NCBI GenBank assembly: GCA_007922195.1
Contig: ML682005.1
Location: 33,205,354 to 33,269,353 of the forward strand
Direction: 5' to 3'
DNA from: Podocnemis expansa
Taxonomy: Eukaryota; Chordata; Testudines; Podocnemididae
DNA: 64,000 bases
Under the pieces are notes generated by a model, which saw only the letters and a list, made by a program, of their open reading frames with translations, had not been told where the DNA came from and did no database searches. Position numbers and translations under genes: made by a program. Positions 12,580 through 24,405 of this stretch are shown here, piece by piece (within the stretch, counting starts at the first letter, position 1; each line of letters begins with the position of its first letter).

Positions 12580-13305
12580 CACAAAGGACAGCAAGAGTGA
12601 CTTCTTCAGTCTACCCAATAACATTGTTATTCTTTCGTGCTACATGCTTACTCCAGCAGAAGAATCTGTGCTATCTTGGGGATTTTCCTTCAGCCCCACA
12701 CAAAAGATAAAATTCTGCAGTGACCTGGACAACTATTTTTGCCATCTCAAACTCAAGAAATATTTCCACCATACCAATGATTTATGCAGTTGACCTAGAG
12801 ATACCTTCCAGTACCACTAGAAGAAATATTCTTCATGGACTCCTCCTGAGACAAGACTTCTACGTTGCTTGTTTCCACCACTGTGCAAAGGCTGAAATCA
12901 TGGACAAACAACATCCCTTACACCATAACCTCAACCTTGCAGAACTCAATCCCATCTACAGCCTCAGAAACAACTCTGACATTATTATTAAGGAGGCTGA
13001 CAAAGGAAGTGCTGCCATCATCATGAATAAATCGGATTATGATTAGGAGGCTTGCAAACAATTCTCCAACATGACATTCTACAAAACACTTTTCTCTGAC
13101 ACCACTGAGGAATACCAGAAGGAACTACACAACTACTCAAGAAACTCCCCAAGGCAGCACAGGAACAAATAAAGACAGACACACCACTGGAATCCCAACC
13201 AGCGATAGTCTGTCTACTACTAAAAATCCATAAAAAAGGAAACCCCAGACGTGCTATCATTTCTCAGGCATTGGCACTCTTACAGCAGGTTTATCTGGCT
13301 ACGTT
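12580..13305 (+). pseudogene. Penelope-like element, N-terminal and RT finger part
   Basis: The plus-strand frame reads KDSKSDFFSLPNNIVIL, LTPAEESVLSWGFSFSPTQK, then in a shifted frame NNSDIIIKEADKGSAAIIMN and, past further breaks, a segment equivalent to LLLKIHKKGNPRRAIIS and SGIGTLTAG at 13262-13290. The motifs IIKEADKGSA and KIHK..NP.R..IS are characteristic of the region just before and within the first reverse-transcriptase blocks of Penelope-like elements. Stops and frameshifts are frequent (for example at 13045 and 12793), so it is a fossil. It ends inside the finger region near 13305, well short of the catalytic blocks. It is head-to-head with the minus-strand fragment at 11830-12578. 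Confidence 0.82.
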
Positions 13306-15585
13306 TCTTTTCAGTATTTCTGAAACTGAATATTTTGATTTTTTTTTAAATGCTCTTTCTTATCTTGAGCAAAACACATTTAACCAAAACTTACTTAAAA
13401 CAAAAAACAAAAACAAAACTACTGATTCCCTGAAAATTGAGAGGAAAAACAAGCAAACAAAAAACATTTTTTAGTCAAATCAAGTAAGTTTTCTTTTTCC
13501 CCCCAAATTTATTGGGAATTGCCAGAAAACAAACAGCTCTTTTTGTACGGTGCTACTTATAGCACCTCTTCACTTAGTCTGTATACGTCCTGAAGGGAGA
13601 GACTGTGGGTGAAATCCTTTCTCAGTTGAAGTTAATATTTCAAATTCTGTTGACTTCAGTGGAACTAGGATTTCTTCCTGAAAGAAGAGTATCTGAATCT
13701 CCATCTGTATGTTGAAGATTCATGACTACTTGATTTTAAAAAGTAGCATGCATGGTCCTTCCAGTTCACCTAGAAAGTGATTTCTTCATTATTTTTTATT
13801 TATATACTGTCATGCCATGGTGTGGTACCTGGTAGTGGCTGGGGGTTTTATCAGTAAGAATGACAGTGAGACATTCAAAGTTTACAAATGATTTATCTCC
13901 CACATGGATAGTGATCAGTACATTGGCATGATGGTCCCTTGATGATTAATGCTTTGGGGCAATTTTCAGTAAGATGTTACTGCCATTAACTAGATATTAA
14001 ACTGCTAAATACAACCAGTGAGAGATGGGACTGTGGAAAACACTACTGCAAATCAATTTTATGTTTGACTAATGAAGCTGAAAAGTCAATAGTTAATGCA
14101 TGATTTGAAAATATTCATTAACTTGTTAATTATTAGTAGGCCATGGTGCCTAAATAAACTAGGACCACCATTTGAAACTGAATGTATCAATTCACCTTTG
14201 TAATAAAATGTATCTATACTGTACACTTTGGAGTAATGCAGTGTTTATTAGTCCAGCTATATAGCTCCAGGCTCTATCACTTGCAAATTCTGGGTATTAT
14301 CCTGCAGTCCACATGTAAGCTAAATTCCAGTCACACTCAGTGTTCATTTTGAAAGTGTTTTTGTGCTGTCTTTGAAAGCATCCTTTATAGGACTAAAAGT
14401 TTTGTTTAACTGTGCAAGCATAGTATGTCACTATGAAATGTATAACAAGCATATTCTAATAGTTTTGCTTTACAACACAGCTATGGGAATTGGGAGGAGG
14501 GAAGGGTTATTTAAACTGAACCATGAAGAGTTTTAGGCACAGTTTCCAGCTCTGCCATTTACTTTCTGTGACCTTACAGAAATCATTCAGCCTTTTCATG
14601 CATCTCAGAAGCATTGTGAGAATTGAAATATTATTTGTAAAATACTTAAACTTGGATGACAGTTGTATCTATGTGATTTTCTTTTATTACTTATTTGTCT
14701 ATTTAATGTAAAGTTGAAATAAAGTCAGAGCTAGCCAAGAGTTTATCAGAAATTCATGTGAGTGTTCAACTAAGAGAGACGAAAAATGGGATATAAAAGT
14801 GAGCTATTTTGTTTTAAACAAATTGAAGTCCAAACACTTGGACCATGTTCTCCATGGACATAACCTCATCAACTTCAGTTTTGTTTAATCTGTTTTTTTT
14901 AGACCATGCTTCTCATTGTTATGTGGGCACTTTTCAGAAGAGCATTAAGGAATGTGGTGTTAATATCTGTCATGTGTAGTCTTTTGCCCATTCCTATGCC
15001 AAGCAGAAAATTATATGAGTTATTCAAAGGCAAGACCAATGAAATCTACTTTGCACTTGCATTGGAAGATAAGGTTTGTAGTGGTTCTTAAATCCTATGG
15101 GAGTCTTTTCCATGATTTTGGGCCAATCTTTAACCAAACCTTGTCTTTTACATAGATAATCTTTACCCTTTCAACTCCATTGGTAAAGATTTAAGAGTGC
15201 ACAAATTTGGCTTTTTTTATATTAAAAAACCCTTTAAGGTTAGCGTAGAAATGTTATAACTATTGAGGTCCATTTACTTATTCAACTTGCAGGTTAAGGG
15301 TAGTTGGGTGAGATCCATCCTTGTTATTACTCAGTGGTGAGTTCACTAGACCTACAGCAGGATTAATTAGTCCCACTGATTTATAGGTTTAGTTCCAGAT
15401 TCCTGGACTGTTATGATCTGACTAGCTATATTAGATTTATCAGCCAGGTCATATCACTACCATTTGCAAGTAGAGGGACCATAATGAGTATGTGGCTATA
15501 CTCTATATTGGTGCCATTTCTGTGGTATTTGTTTGCCATTGGGGCACAGCACAAAGATCAAAACTTAAATTAATCTTTATTTTTA
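13306..15585. other. No gene; two old repeat fragments
   Basis: At 13600-13680 there is another fossil with CTGTTGACTTCAGTGGAACT, like the one at 1075-1130. At 14530-14640 a MIR-like block reads CCAGCTCTGCCATTTACTTT then CTGTGACCTTACAGAAATCA, matching the CORE-SINE body in plus orientation. The remaining DNA, including the 61-codon frame at 14906-15091, shows nothing I recognise. Confidence 0.5.
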
Positions 15586-15599
15586 CAAGTTACTGGGGA

Positions 15600-16225
15600 G
15601 GAGGTGATGGATTTTTATAACAATCTTGAGTCTGAGGAAGGTGAAAACATGAAATTAGATATAATACTTACCAAACATGAGAAATATTGTATGCCAAAAA
15701 AGAATGCGACTTTTGAGAGGCATAGGTATCTTTTATGTTCATGCAAAAACTGGATGACATTATAGAGCAAATATGTCACAGAACTAAGGAAACTCAGTAA
15801 ACCCTGGAACTTTCATGGCTTGACAGTCTCTCTGATCAGACATTCATTTGTGGCATTACAGACAATATAGAGAGAGACTGAGAGAGCTAGTTGTGGGAAG
15901 GGTTTGAACAAAGCTATCCAAGTATGCACGGTCACTAAAACAGTAAAAACAAGTGAAACAGCTGAATTTACCAGAAGTGGTCATCTCTAAATTGAAAAAA
16001 ACAGCATATAGTCAGAGAAGTTCAAATCACAATATGGAACCAACTCCTGCTACAGAAAACGGTGACACCAGATGGTCATGTGACAAGTGTGGCTCATGGC
16101 ATGATCCCAGAGTGTCTTGCCTATGGGAAGTTGTTATAACTATGGGAGACTTAATTATTTTGCACAGTGCTGCCGATCCAAAAGGCAAAAAAGTCAAGTG
16201 TATTTACTCATTGACAGTGTGACTA
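15600..16225 (+). pseudogene. Gypsy gag relic with zinc knuckle
   Basis: A frame near 15605 reads FYNNLESEEGENMKLDIILT then KHEKYCMPKKNATFERHRYL, the gag capsid segment in which a 'P.KN...ER' motif is typical of gypsy gag. Later, CDKCGSWHDPRVSC at 16079-16120 gives a C-X2-C-X3-H-X5-C nucleic-acid-binding knuckle, one residue longer in the last gap than the usual X4. The two parts are in different broken frames. In a live element gag packages the RNA; here it is a fossil. Confidence 0.75.
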
Positions 16226-16261
16226 AGGAGGTTTTTGCAGGTGTGCTGGGATCAAACAAGC

Positions 16262-16640
16262 CTGGTTAGAGGGATTGGATACTGCCTCTGATAGTGAATG
16301 GAATAGTCATTCCACTGAAACTGGACACAGGAGCTCAAGTTAATAGCCTGTCTGCATGAGATTGAGAGATTGAAAATAAAATCTAAGATGGGTCCAACAA
16401 ACACAAGTAACTTGGCATTCTGGAACCAATATACCAGTGCAGGGTGGTGATTCATGAGTATTAACTATGCAAACCCAATATACAGGCTGTCTTTCATTGT
16501 AAGGCCACAGGAGGTAACACAAATTTTGGGCCTGGTTGTGTGTGATAAACTCCATCTGGTAAAAAGGTACTTTCATTACAAGATAATACTGCATCTGACT
16601 ATGAAGCAGTTTTTCAGGAGTATCAGGACCTGTTCCAGGC
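16262..16640 (+). pseudogene. Gypsy aspartic protease relic
   Basis: PLIVNGIVIPLKLDTGAQVN spans 16284-16343. LDTGA is the catalytic D-T/S-G signature of retroelement aspartic proteases, with the aspartate codon at 16324. The start of the segment is not a methionine because the protease is normally part of a polyprotein. Downstream text (PQEVTQILGLVVCDKLHLVK) corresponds to the protease-RT linker. Several stops break it. Confidence 0.75.
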
Positions 16641-17240
16641 ATTTGTTTCTTTGCAGAATGACCACAAAATCCAGGTAAAGAAGTGGGTCCCATCAGTTAC
16701 TTATCCATGTAGGAAGGTGTCATTTGCACTCTGATAAACTCAAAGCTGAAATTGTGAGGATGGGAGCAATGCATGTAGTACAAAAAGTAGAGGACTCAAC
16801 AGACTGGATGAGCTCCCTAGTCATTGTGGAAAAAAGCACCTCAACAAGACTATACAAAAAGAATATTTTAAAGTACCAACCAGAGAACAGATTATGGCTC
16901 AGTTTGCAAATGCTCAGTATTTCAATAAATTGGATGCATCCTCAGAGTTTTGGCAGCTAAAATTAATAGAGGACAGCTCAAAATTGCACATATTTAATAA
17001 TCCATACAGAAAATAGATATTTACACTTAACCTTCAGTATGGTTTCAGTAACAGAAGTGTAGCATGAAGACATACCCATGATTCATGAACATATTAGTGG
17101 TGTGGACATGTCCATGGATGACATCATCTGTGGCTCAATGAAAGAGGATCATGATTATCAAATTGAGCAAGTCCTGGATCCAGCTAGAACTGCAAACCTC
17201 AAACTAAATAAGGACAAATGTCTTAGGAGTTAGAGCTGAT
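16640..17240 (+). pseudogene. Gypsy reverse transcriptase relic
   Basis: Recognisable blocks are VQKVEDSTDWMSSLVIVEKS at 16778-16837 (palm entry), YFNKLDASSEFWQLKLIEDS near 16920-16978 (the 'LDA..GFWQ' block with the first catalytic aspartate kept), NLQYGFSN (for 'LPFGI.SA'), and MDDIICGS at 17114-17137, a degraded form of the YxDD catalytic box in which the first residue is Met-preceded Ser (SMDD). Stops near 16875 and 17020 inactivate it. Confidence 0.8.
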
Positions 17241-17559
17241 TTTTATAGGAGATATTACCCCATAGGTATAAAACCTGATGATAGGAAGATTTCAGCCACT
17301 GAAATAATACCCCATCCTTTCTAAAAGAAAAACATCCAATCGTTTCTAGGAATGGTTGATTTTCTTAGTGCCAGTTATTCACAGCCAGGGAGCGACAACC
17401 ATTGTCTCAATAGTGAAGAAGGATGGCTCCATATCCAACCTTTCTGCCAAAGCAGCAGCATTGAGACAGTTCTTAGAGACCAAAATGAATGGTGCTAAGG
17501 AGCTCAACAGTAGAAATCATAGAAAAGTTTAAAACAATACCTGATCTAACAACTGATAT

Positions 17560-18425
17560 TGAATTGCTATGCACAAGGGAAGTCTATTAAGGCTTAAGTT
17601 AATGCATCCCAACCTGGGTGGGTTGTAGTGATTTTTACAGAAGCAAGAAGACTGCCGGTGACCTGTGGCATGTACATTCAATGTGTACTGACTTATGCAG
17701 AAATTAGATATGCACAGATTGAGCAGGAGCTTTTGGGAATCTTCTTTGCCTCTAAGAAAGTCAGTCCATATATTATGGACAGACAGGGGACTATCTCTAC
17801 ACTGTCCCACATTTAAAAAAAAAAAAAAAATTGAAATAGTTTTTTTTAAAAAAACCATACTTTGAAAAATGTTGTTTTGAGATAGGAGTTCTCTGTCTCA
17901 AAATAAGGTAGGTTCCCTCTCCCCTCCCAAATAAAAAAAAGAAAACTCCACACTAGTCTCTTTTTGGAAATAAAGGAGAGCCAATTGAAGAGAGAGGCAG
18001 GCTTTTTCAAAAAAAAGCCATTGCTGTGTTTAGTGATGGCTTTTTTCAAAACCAAAACCAAAAAAAAAAACCCCTTTTTCCAAAAAGCAACAAGGTTTAG
18101 TTTTTCCAAAAAAGCACTCCAATATTTTGAAATAGCAGGATACTTTTATATCCAAAAAGGCTTTTTTTTGGGGGGGGGGAGCACTTTTTCAAAATAAGCC
18201 AGGTTCAGCTTTTTTGAAAAAACACTCTGGTGTTTCAATATACTGGAGCACTTTTTTTTCCCCAAAAAGTGCAAAATGTTTCCCCAAACATGGAAAAGGT
18301 TTTTTTGGAATAAGCCTCCTTATCCTCCGCACCCCCCCCCCCCAAATTTCCAGTGTAGATGTGCCTGGGAAGTTGAAATGGACCATAAGCCTCTGATATA
18401 TTATATAGAAAATCACTAATGACTG
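17560..18425 (+). pseudogene. Gypsy RNase H relic, split by an insertion
   Basis: Upstream of the insertion the frame carries TYAEIRYAQIEQELLGIFFA (17690-17750), the 'T..E.RYAQIE.E.LAI.FA' block of gypsy RNase H. Downstream of 18367 the next expected block resumes as VEMDHKPLIYYIEN. The gap between the two in the family is only a few residues, so about 580 bases were inserted into an existing copy. This makes the insertion younger than the gypsy copy. Confidence 0.82.
17789..18367. mobile_element. Fold-back/MITE-like DNA element inside gypsy RNase H
   Basis: The ends read GACTATCTCTACACTGT (17789) and, reverse-complemented from 18366, GGCACATCTACACTGG, an imperfect terminal inverted repeat of the CTATGTCTACACT type. 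The interior is a chain of T-run/A-run motifs (for example TTTTTCCAAAAAAGC and GCTTTTTTGAAAAAAC) that are mutually complementary, so the strand can fold back. The flanking duplication is short and unclear (GGG or TGGG-like). Its interior style matches the fold-back element at 33164-33840. No coding capacity. Confidence 0.7.
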
Positions 18426-18639
18426 TACTCTTAAGAAATCTAAGAATGATAAGTTCAAACATATAATTTGTTGTTGATCTACATTCCTGCTAAATTCTTT
18501 TCCACAGCAGATGCAACTTTCCAGAGCAGTGGCACTCACAGCACATGAGAAGACAAAGGTGCAAGCCAACATAGATACATTGAAGTTGATTCCCATAGCT
18601 AACAGAAGATTGCAACAAATAAGAGGAGATAGACAAAGA

Positions 18640-19770
18640 CGAATCATGGGGAATTCTTAAAGAAGTGATCACTAAAGGGTGGCCTGAAGAAATAAGCAGT
18701 TGCTTTATAACTATAAGAGACTATTGGAATTGCAGACATGAACTGACTGTGATAGATGGGGTGTTTACAAGGGTGCTGAGATTGTAATTCCACTGAGCCT
18801 TCAAAAAGAAAATTTGTCAGAAGATCCACATGGATCGTTAAAGAATTGAGAAGTTAAAAGATGAGTGAGAGAAGTGTTATATTGGCCATGAATCAATCAT
18901 GACATCACTAATGTGGTAAGAAACTCTTTTTTTAATGCCTGAAATATAAGCCTTGCTAACAGGCAGAGCCACAGAACCCAGCCCCATCATCCAGTTCTAC
19001 AAAGGCCTTATATGAAGATAAGTGCTGACTTATTTACCTGCCAATTAAAGGATTATTTAATAGTACTGTTTATTACTGTCTGTATCCAGAAATTTGCATT
19101 GCATGGTACTAACCCAGTGATCACTGGCACAAAAGGAATTTTTTCCCAACAAGGGATTCTAGATGTGGCCTTTAACGATAAAGGGCCACAATTTTCCAGT
19201 GCTGACTTTAGGCAGTTTCCCTCAGTTTGGGATTTCCATTATGAACCCTCCTGTCCAAATTATCCCCAATCAAGTGGACTGGTTGTAAGGTCTATATAGA
19301 TGGTAAAGAATCTGATGAAAGACTTTTGACCGTGGAGGTGATACGTCTAAAGCTTTGCTAGTCTACCAACGTAAACTCCTGATGAATGGCCTTTTTTTCC
19401 CCCCCAGCTCAGCTGTTAATGGGAAGAAGGTTCAGATCTAATTTACCTAGTACTAATAACTTGCTGTGGTCTCAGAATATTGGTACCATTTGAAAGAGGA
19501 AACAAAATCAGAAATGAAAACAAATGTTTATTTTGACAGAAGGGCCTATGATTTCCCATTTTTTAATTTCAGGTGATAGTGTCTCAGGAATCACATCTCT
19601 AATACTTGGGGCCAAAAGGGTACCTTTAAGGAACAGCTACAGCCATGACCTTTTGTGTTCCAGAAGGACCAAGGGGACATATTTCAATGTAATCCAAGAG
19701 ATCTACAAGTTATCTTGGAGTTGAAATACTCCAAAAGTTTTGATAGATTCTAGTATCTTTCCTTTGATCT
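18640..19770 (+). pseudogene. Gypsy integrase and pol C-terminal relic
   Basis: After GEFLKEVITKGWPEEI and LTVIDGVFTRVLRL (the H2C2-preceding linker), the core reads FNDKGPQFSSADFRQFPSVW at 19171-19230, the catalytic 'D.GPQF.S..F..F' block, followed by SCPNYPQSSGLVVRS for the 'PQSNG..ER' block in which the catalytic Glu is not preserved (V-V-R where E-R is expected). The remnant then passes LMNGLFFPPQLSC, which stands for 'P..LLMGR', and ends near 19770. Inactive. Confidence 0.8.
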
Positions 19771-19774
19771 TATC

Positions 19775-22185
19775 TTCCACGCATGGTGAAGAAACTGTTG
19801 GGGAACAAGAGAACAATTCAGATTTGAATGAAGGTCTGGTGCTGAGAAGATCTGAATGAGTGATCAAACATCTAGAAAGATTCTCAGAGACTTGGTAGGA
19901 TAGGTGAAGAAAGTGGGTGGTAAAGATTTATTCAAGAGTGATGTGCTAATAATCTCACCTTTCTAGGTAGTTGACAAATTGTTCATAGAATTGCATAATG
20001 CATGTGGTGTTGTATCTTATGTTGCCTGATTTCTTGTTGTTTAGTAATTTGGCTAGCATTATAGCATGGCCAATGGAGTTAATCAGAAGGCAGTGAGGTT
20101 TGAGTCCCTGAATCTAAGTATAGAGGTTTTTGCAATGACCCCTGGGGCACGACAGAAATCTTCATGCCAGTGGCCGAATATGTATATTTTACAACTAATA
20201 TTAATATAACATAAAATAATAGATTAATGATTAAAGACAAATGGATAAATCAAATTAAATGGGCACAACAATGAATAATGCTTGGAATTACAATTTTATT
20301 GAAGATATATTTAATATTGTATGCCTACTCACAGCTCTTCCTGCTGACTCGGTCAGGAGAGATGTTTGGTCCCTCAACTCTGGTGTGGATGCGTGGAGGT
20401 AGAGCTAAGAGCTATAAGACTAAGTTTACTGATGATACTTAAGCTTAAGTATCTTAAAACAGAAGATCCAACCAACCAAATAAAAGGAGTTACTCTTTCT
20501 TTGAGGATTTGGTCAACACAACCTGGCAAAACTGCTTACTCCTTTTATACTCTAAGCAATATGGGTCCTGCTTCAAGTCTAAACTTAGCTCCTTCACCCC
20601 CAAATTCTCAGGGTATGCTTCTCCTGTAGGTTGGCAAGTTCATGTGTATTAATGACATATTACCGATATACCCACTCTCTTTCCAGATGATTCTAGATGA
20701 CATGTACTTCACACTTATTTCTGGTCCTTTTGATGGGTTTTATGGTGGACTCATGACATTTGTCTAAGCATGATCCAGGCAGCCAACCTGGTTTGATACC
20801 TCCTGACTTTTTGAGGTGCTAATATCATAACTGCCTCTGTAAGCTTCTCATTTTTCTTTGGGCCAAGGGGTCCTGAACATATGAGTGCTTAACTTCCATG
20901 CAGGGTGTGGCCTGCAGGCTCTTGCATTCTAGCATTACTAATTGTGTGAATTTATGATTTTGTCATAAAACACTTAAAATTATAAGGAAACAGAGCGGTA
21001 CTATAACTATAGGAGGAAAGTACGTATGCAAACAAGCAGGCTAGATCTATAGGTTACAGTTATTAGATTTTAATATGTATTTAAGGGTTAACTTGTTTTC
21101 CTTAGGAGGGAAGATAGAGATGCTTGTAGAAGATTGTGATTTAGAGATGATCCCTAGCGTAGGACTGTATAGTGTGAAATGGGTGGTGTGTCCTATATCA
21201 GAACTAACATAGGTGCTTTGAGCTGTGCATGAGTCACTCCCATCAATGGTGTTAAAAGTTCTATTCCTTATTTATTCAATAGCTTATACTTCAAGGACCT
21301 CAAGATTGCTACAGATTTTCTATCTGACGCTAACTCCTTATATCTGCAACCATGTGGCCCACTGCTCACCAGCTAGAATGAGTATTGCATCCTCAGATTT
21401 GTGCTTCTGTAGAAAATTCTGGGCTCATAAAATTCTAAAATCGCTGCACTTCACTTAATCACATAAGAAATATAGATAACTATACAAAAACAATAAGTCC
21501 TGCATATATTTTTCCACCTCTGTTTCCCCATATCCAGGGCTGCTTTGGGCTGTAGCCAGAATAGTTTGGGGAATCATGGGAGGTTTTCCAGGATTTCATG
21601 GCTTGTATTCCAAAACATGGAACCTTCTCCTTCAGCTTGCCTTCTCTCTTCCTCTCTCTTATCTAAAACGTCCTGAGTAACTCTCTCCTCCACCCTGGGC
21701 ATTATTTACTGTAAACTATAGACAATCAATGACAACTTCAGTTTTATTAATAAGTCATTACTGGCTGAGACACACTGAACCACTCGTACACCGTTATAGT
21801 GTGATTTATGTATCGTTCATGTTCATCTTTACAATGTAACTGTGTATTGTCTAATGCAAAGTATGTTGCGTAGGGTGTTTCCGGAGTGCTTATGACGTAC
21901 TGAACATTTTTGTTGTGGTAGCATGTTTCTCGCAATGTCATATGTAAGTACAGATCTTAAACTGTATGTTGTATTCGCAAACATGTATTTCACATGGCTT
22001 GAATGGACGCAAACAAACACAAAGCTGAGAATTCATGCCTCACAGAGGCATTCGTCCAGGAGCAATGGACTGACCTGAGCCCCTAATAAAGTAATATTCA
22101 TTTGATTCAAGCAAAGGAAATTATGCCTATTGCCAGGTATGGCTGATAAACTGAAAGAAAAATATAAATGAGTTTGCAGGGTTAC
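19775..22185. other. No gene recognised; CpG-retaining patch at the end
   Basis: No domain or repeat family is recognised between 19775 and 21740. From about 21775 to 22055 I count roughly ten CpG dinucleotides in 280 bases, several times the density of the surroundings, followed by CCCCTAATAAAGTAA at 22080-22095 containing an AATAAA. This may be the 3' part of a younger, unidentified insertion (LTR-like), but boundaries are not visible. Confidence 0.45.
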
Positions 22186-22189
22186 AGCA

Positions 22190-22645
22190 TATAGGTGGAT
22201 TCAGGGTGTCACTGCCTAGGGACCCAGCTGGAGTGCATGGGGCCACAGGACGTGTGATTTCCCTTCTGCAACCAGGGGAATAGGAGAGGCTGCCTCACCA
22301 GTGAAGTCCTCCTGTCTGGCTGCAGAGTGAGTGAGTGAGAGTGTGTGTGTGTGTGGGGGGGGGGCGTCGTTGTCATTCCTGGCTGCTCCACCAGCAGCAA
22401 TCATGTTTGAGGAGGAGCAGGACTCTAAACATCAGTGTCTTCTAGTCTGGCCTGCACTTAGTAGACCACCATGTGTAAAACTATAAATGTAAAAATGAGC
22501 ACTGTAGCATCAAAACATTTGTTTTAAGTGTGTAGTCCTTAAAGGTGTGTACAATACATTTATTATGAGTTGATAGACTGGTGTCCCTTCAGGGTTGTAA
22601 AAGTTATATTTGTAGTCCTTGAGCCAAAAAGTTGGGAACCACTGG
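22190..22645 (-). mobile_element. Probable hAT-type non-autonomous element with GT/G microsatellite
   Basis: Read on the minus strand it begins CCAGTGGTTCCCAACTTTTT at 22645, the classic start of a hAT-type family (CAGTGGTTCCCAAC) common in sauropsids. The interior includes a (GT)n run at 22340-22354 followed by ten G at 22355-22364. The left end near 22190 is estimated from the change in sequence character. No transposase. Confidence 0.55.
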
Positions 22646-22649
22646 TCTA

Positions 22650-24340
22650 GAGATTCACAACCTGTCAGTTTCTCTTTGAGCCTCAATTTCATTCAAATGC
22701 CAAAATTGTAACCAAGTCAAAATTGTGTAAAATTTCATCCTATTCTAAATAGAAACCATTGAAAAATGTGAATTTCATGAGAGTCTAGTGCTAAATCACA
22801 TATTGAATTCTGCAAGCGATTCATTGAAAGAGCTTAGGAAACAAAGGGAACCATCTGAGTAGCATGATCTGTGTTTTGATTGATCACAATCTAGAGGAAA
22901 GGCATTTTTTCTGTGACTAGGTTTTCATTGCAAATATTGCATACAGCTTCAATATATGTCGAGACAGTCTTTTTAGTCCTAGAATTTGGCAGCTATAAAG
23001 ATGTCAAAGAGCAAACTGGCCCTGTCTTTCGAACTACCCATTTCTGATCAGCATACGCACTTACCCAAATAGTTGAAATATTTCCACAAGAAATGCTAAA
23101 TTTTAAATAAGTAAATAAAACTAACCATTTTTGCACACTAACAAGTCTGTCATGTTTATATTACCTCACTCATGCTCCAGTCTCTGTCCAGGGAAAGAAA
23201 TACTAGTCTACTGTAATCTAATGTACTTCTGGGGAAAACAAGCAGCTTTAAAAACAATTTTCCTTTTCTCTTGGTGGCCAGATTCATTTTTCCGAAATAT
23301 GTAGCTTCATCAGAACCTTTTGCTAAATTCTCTGTTAATGTGCAATGGGAGTTCTATAAGAGTTATGGCCTGTCATGCTTTCAGCAATACGCCAGAGAAT
23401 GGCCATAATATGCCTGTCATACGCTTACCTTGTCTTTGGCAATGTCTACAATAATGCAAAGCTCAACCCTTTTAAAATAATTAGATACATGCATATTTTT
23501 GACAGCAGCTGCTTGTTCTAACTTCCCAGCAGTAACAGCTATTCTATAATGACTGCATTCTGCACACAGATACATTGCCTTCTGCATCCATGCCCCACAT
23601 TTGCCTGCATTTTGAAGTCGGATGTTACCCCTCTCTCAAAACTTTTGACATCTTGAATGATTAAATTTAGATCCCAATCCTATTCCCACTGAAATGAACG
23701 ATGGAACTCTCATCAACTTCAACAGGAGCAAGAACAGGCCAATTGTGTAACTCGCTAGTATCTCTTACTCATTACTCAATTGTAGTAGACAGGTAGATGA
23801 GTAAGGAGCCTGACTGTATTGTATTCAGGTCAGATTCCTGTTTGGCAGCGGGAGAGTGGAACGTGTTACTGTTTTCGGATCAAGTAACAAAGAAGGATAG
23901 GATCCTGGTATCCCAACTTTAGAAATGAATACATATAATACCATAACAGCCACTGAAGAGCATTGAAAGGTTAGCAGGTATGGACAGTTGCAGATTGGAT
24001 GTTGAACTGTGAAAAATTTCAAAATTCCCAATTTTGATTTAAGGAATTAAATGATTTTTTTTATGGGGATAAGCAGCTAGAGGATTTTCAGAACTGGTAT
24101 TTGGATACTTTTAGATGTCATATGATCAACTTGGGACTTGAACTGTTGAAGGAGATGGTTTGGGGCCACGAACACCATAGTCCGCAATATGACTGAACCA
24201 CGTGATGTAAATTAAGTTGTTCATGGAGCCACTCTGATTGACTTCTGTGCACTTTTAAAATAGGCAATAAACACAGTAATGGCCTCTTGTGCAATAAGAG
24301 GAGGAAAGAGAAGACCAGAAGTTAAGACAGGTAGGGTGAG
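22650..24340. other. No gene; one ancient LINE-tail fossil
   Basis: At 23665-23740 the phrase ATCCCAATCCTATTCCCACT then CTCATCAACTTCAACAGGAG and GAACAGGCCAATT matches the old 'cccattgacttcaatgggagcaggatcaggcc' repeat. The rest is A+T-rich and unrecognised. Confidence 0.5.
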
Positions 24341-24342
24341 GG

Positions 24343-24405
24343 CAGGGCCGGCTCAAGGGGTTGGGGGTGGTGCCAAATCAACATTTGGCTTTGGGTGCCA
24401 CATCT
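24343..24405. mobile_element. DNA-transposon end of CAGGGCCGGCTC type
   Basis: CAGGGCCGGCTCAAGGGG at 24343 followed by GGTGCCAAATCAACATTTGG resembles the start of an abundant sauropsid hAT-like non-autonomous family (CAGGGCCGGCTCTAGG). Only one end is visible; downstream a phrase GGGGGGCTAGGTGCCCCTAA at 24572 may belong to it. Confidence 0.4.

Larger units (their letters stand above)
15590..19770 (+). mobile_element. Decayed Ty3/gypsy retrotransposon (gag-pol)
   Basis: Domains appear in canonical gypsy order on the plus strand: gag body (15600-15900), zinc knuckle (16079-16120), protease (16285-16350), reverse transcriptase (16640-17240), RNase H (17600-17788 and 18368-18420), then integrase (18650-19330) and a C-terminal pol remnant to about 19770. 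RNase H before integrase and the gag style support a vertebrate gypsy lineage near the K02A2.6-like group. Stops and shifts occur every 50-100 codons, so it is inactive. LTRs were not found; the element may be truncated at both ends. A fold-back element at 17789-18367 interrupts RNase H. Confidence 0.85.

Noticed and set aside
12580..13305. An active Penelope-like reverse transcriptase
   Set aside because: The fragment stops in the finger region, lacks all catalytic blocks and carries several stops and shifts.
18189..18647. A 152-codon minus-strand frame
   Set aside because: Runs through the T/A-run fold-back element and antisense gypsy sequence; its Phe/Lys-rich text comes from the T and A runs.
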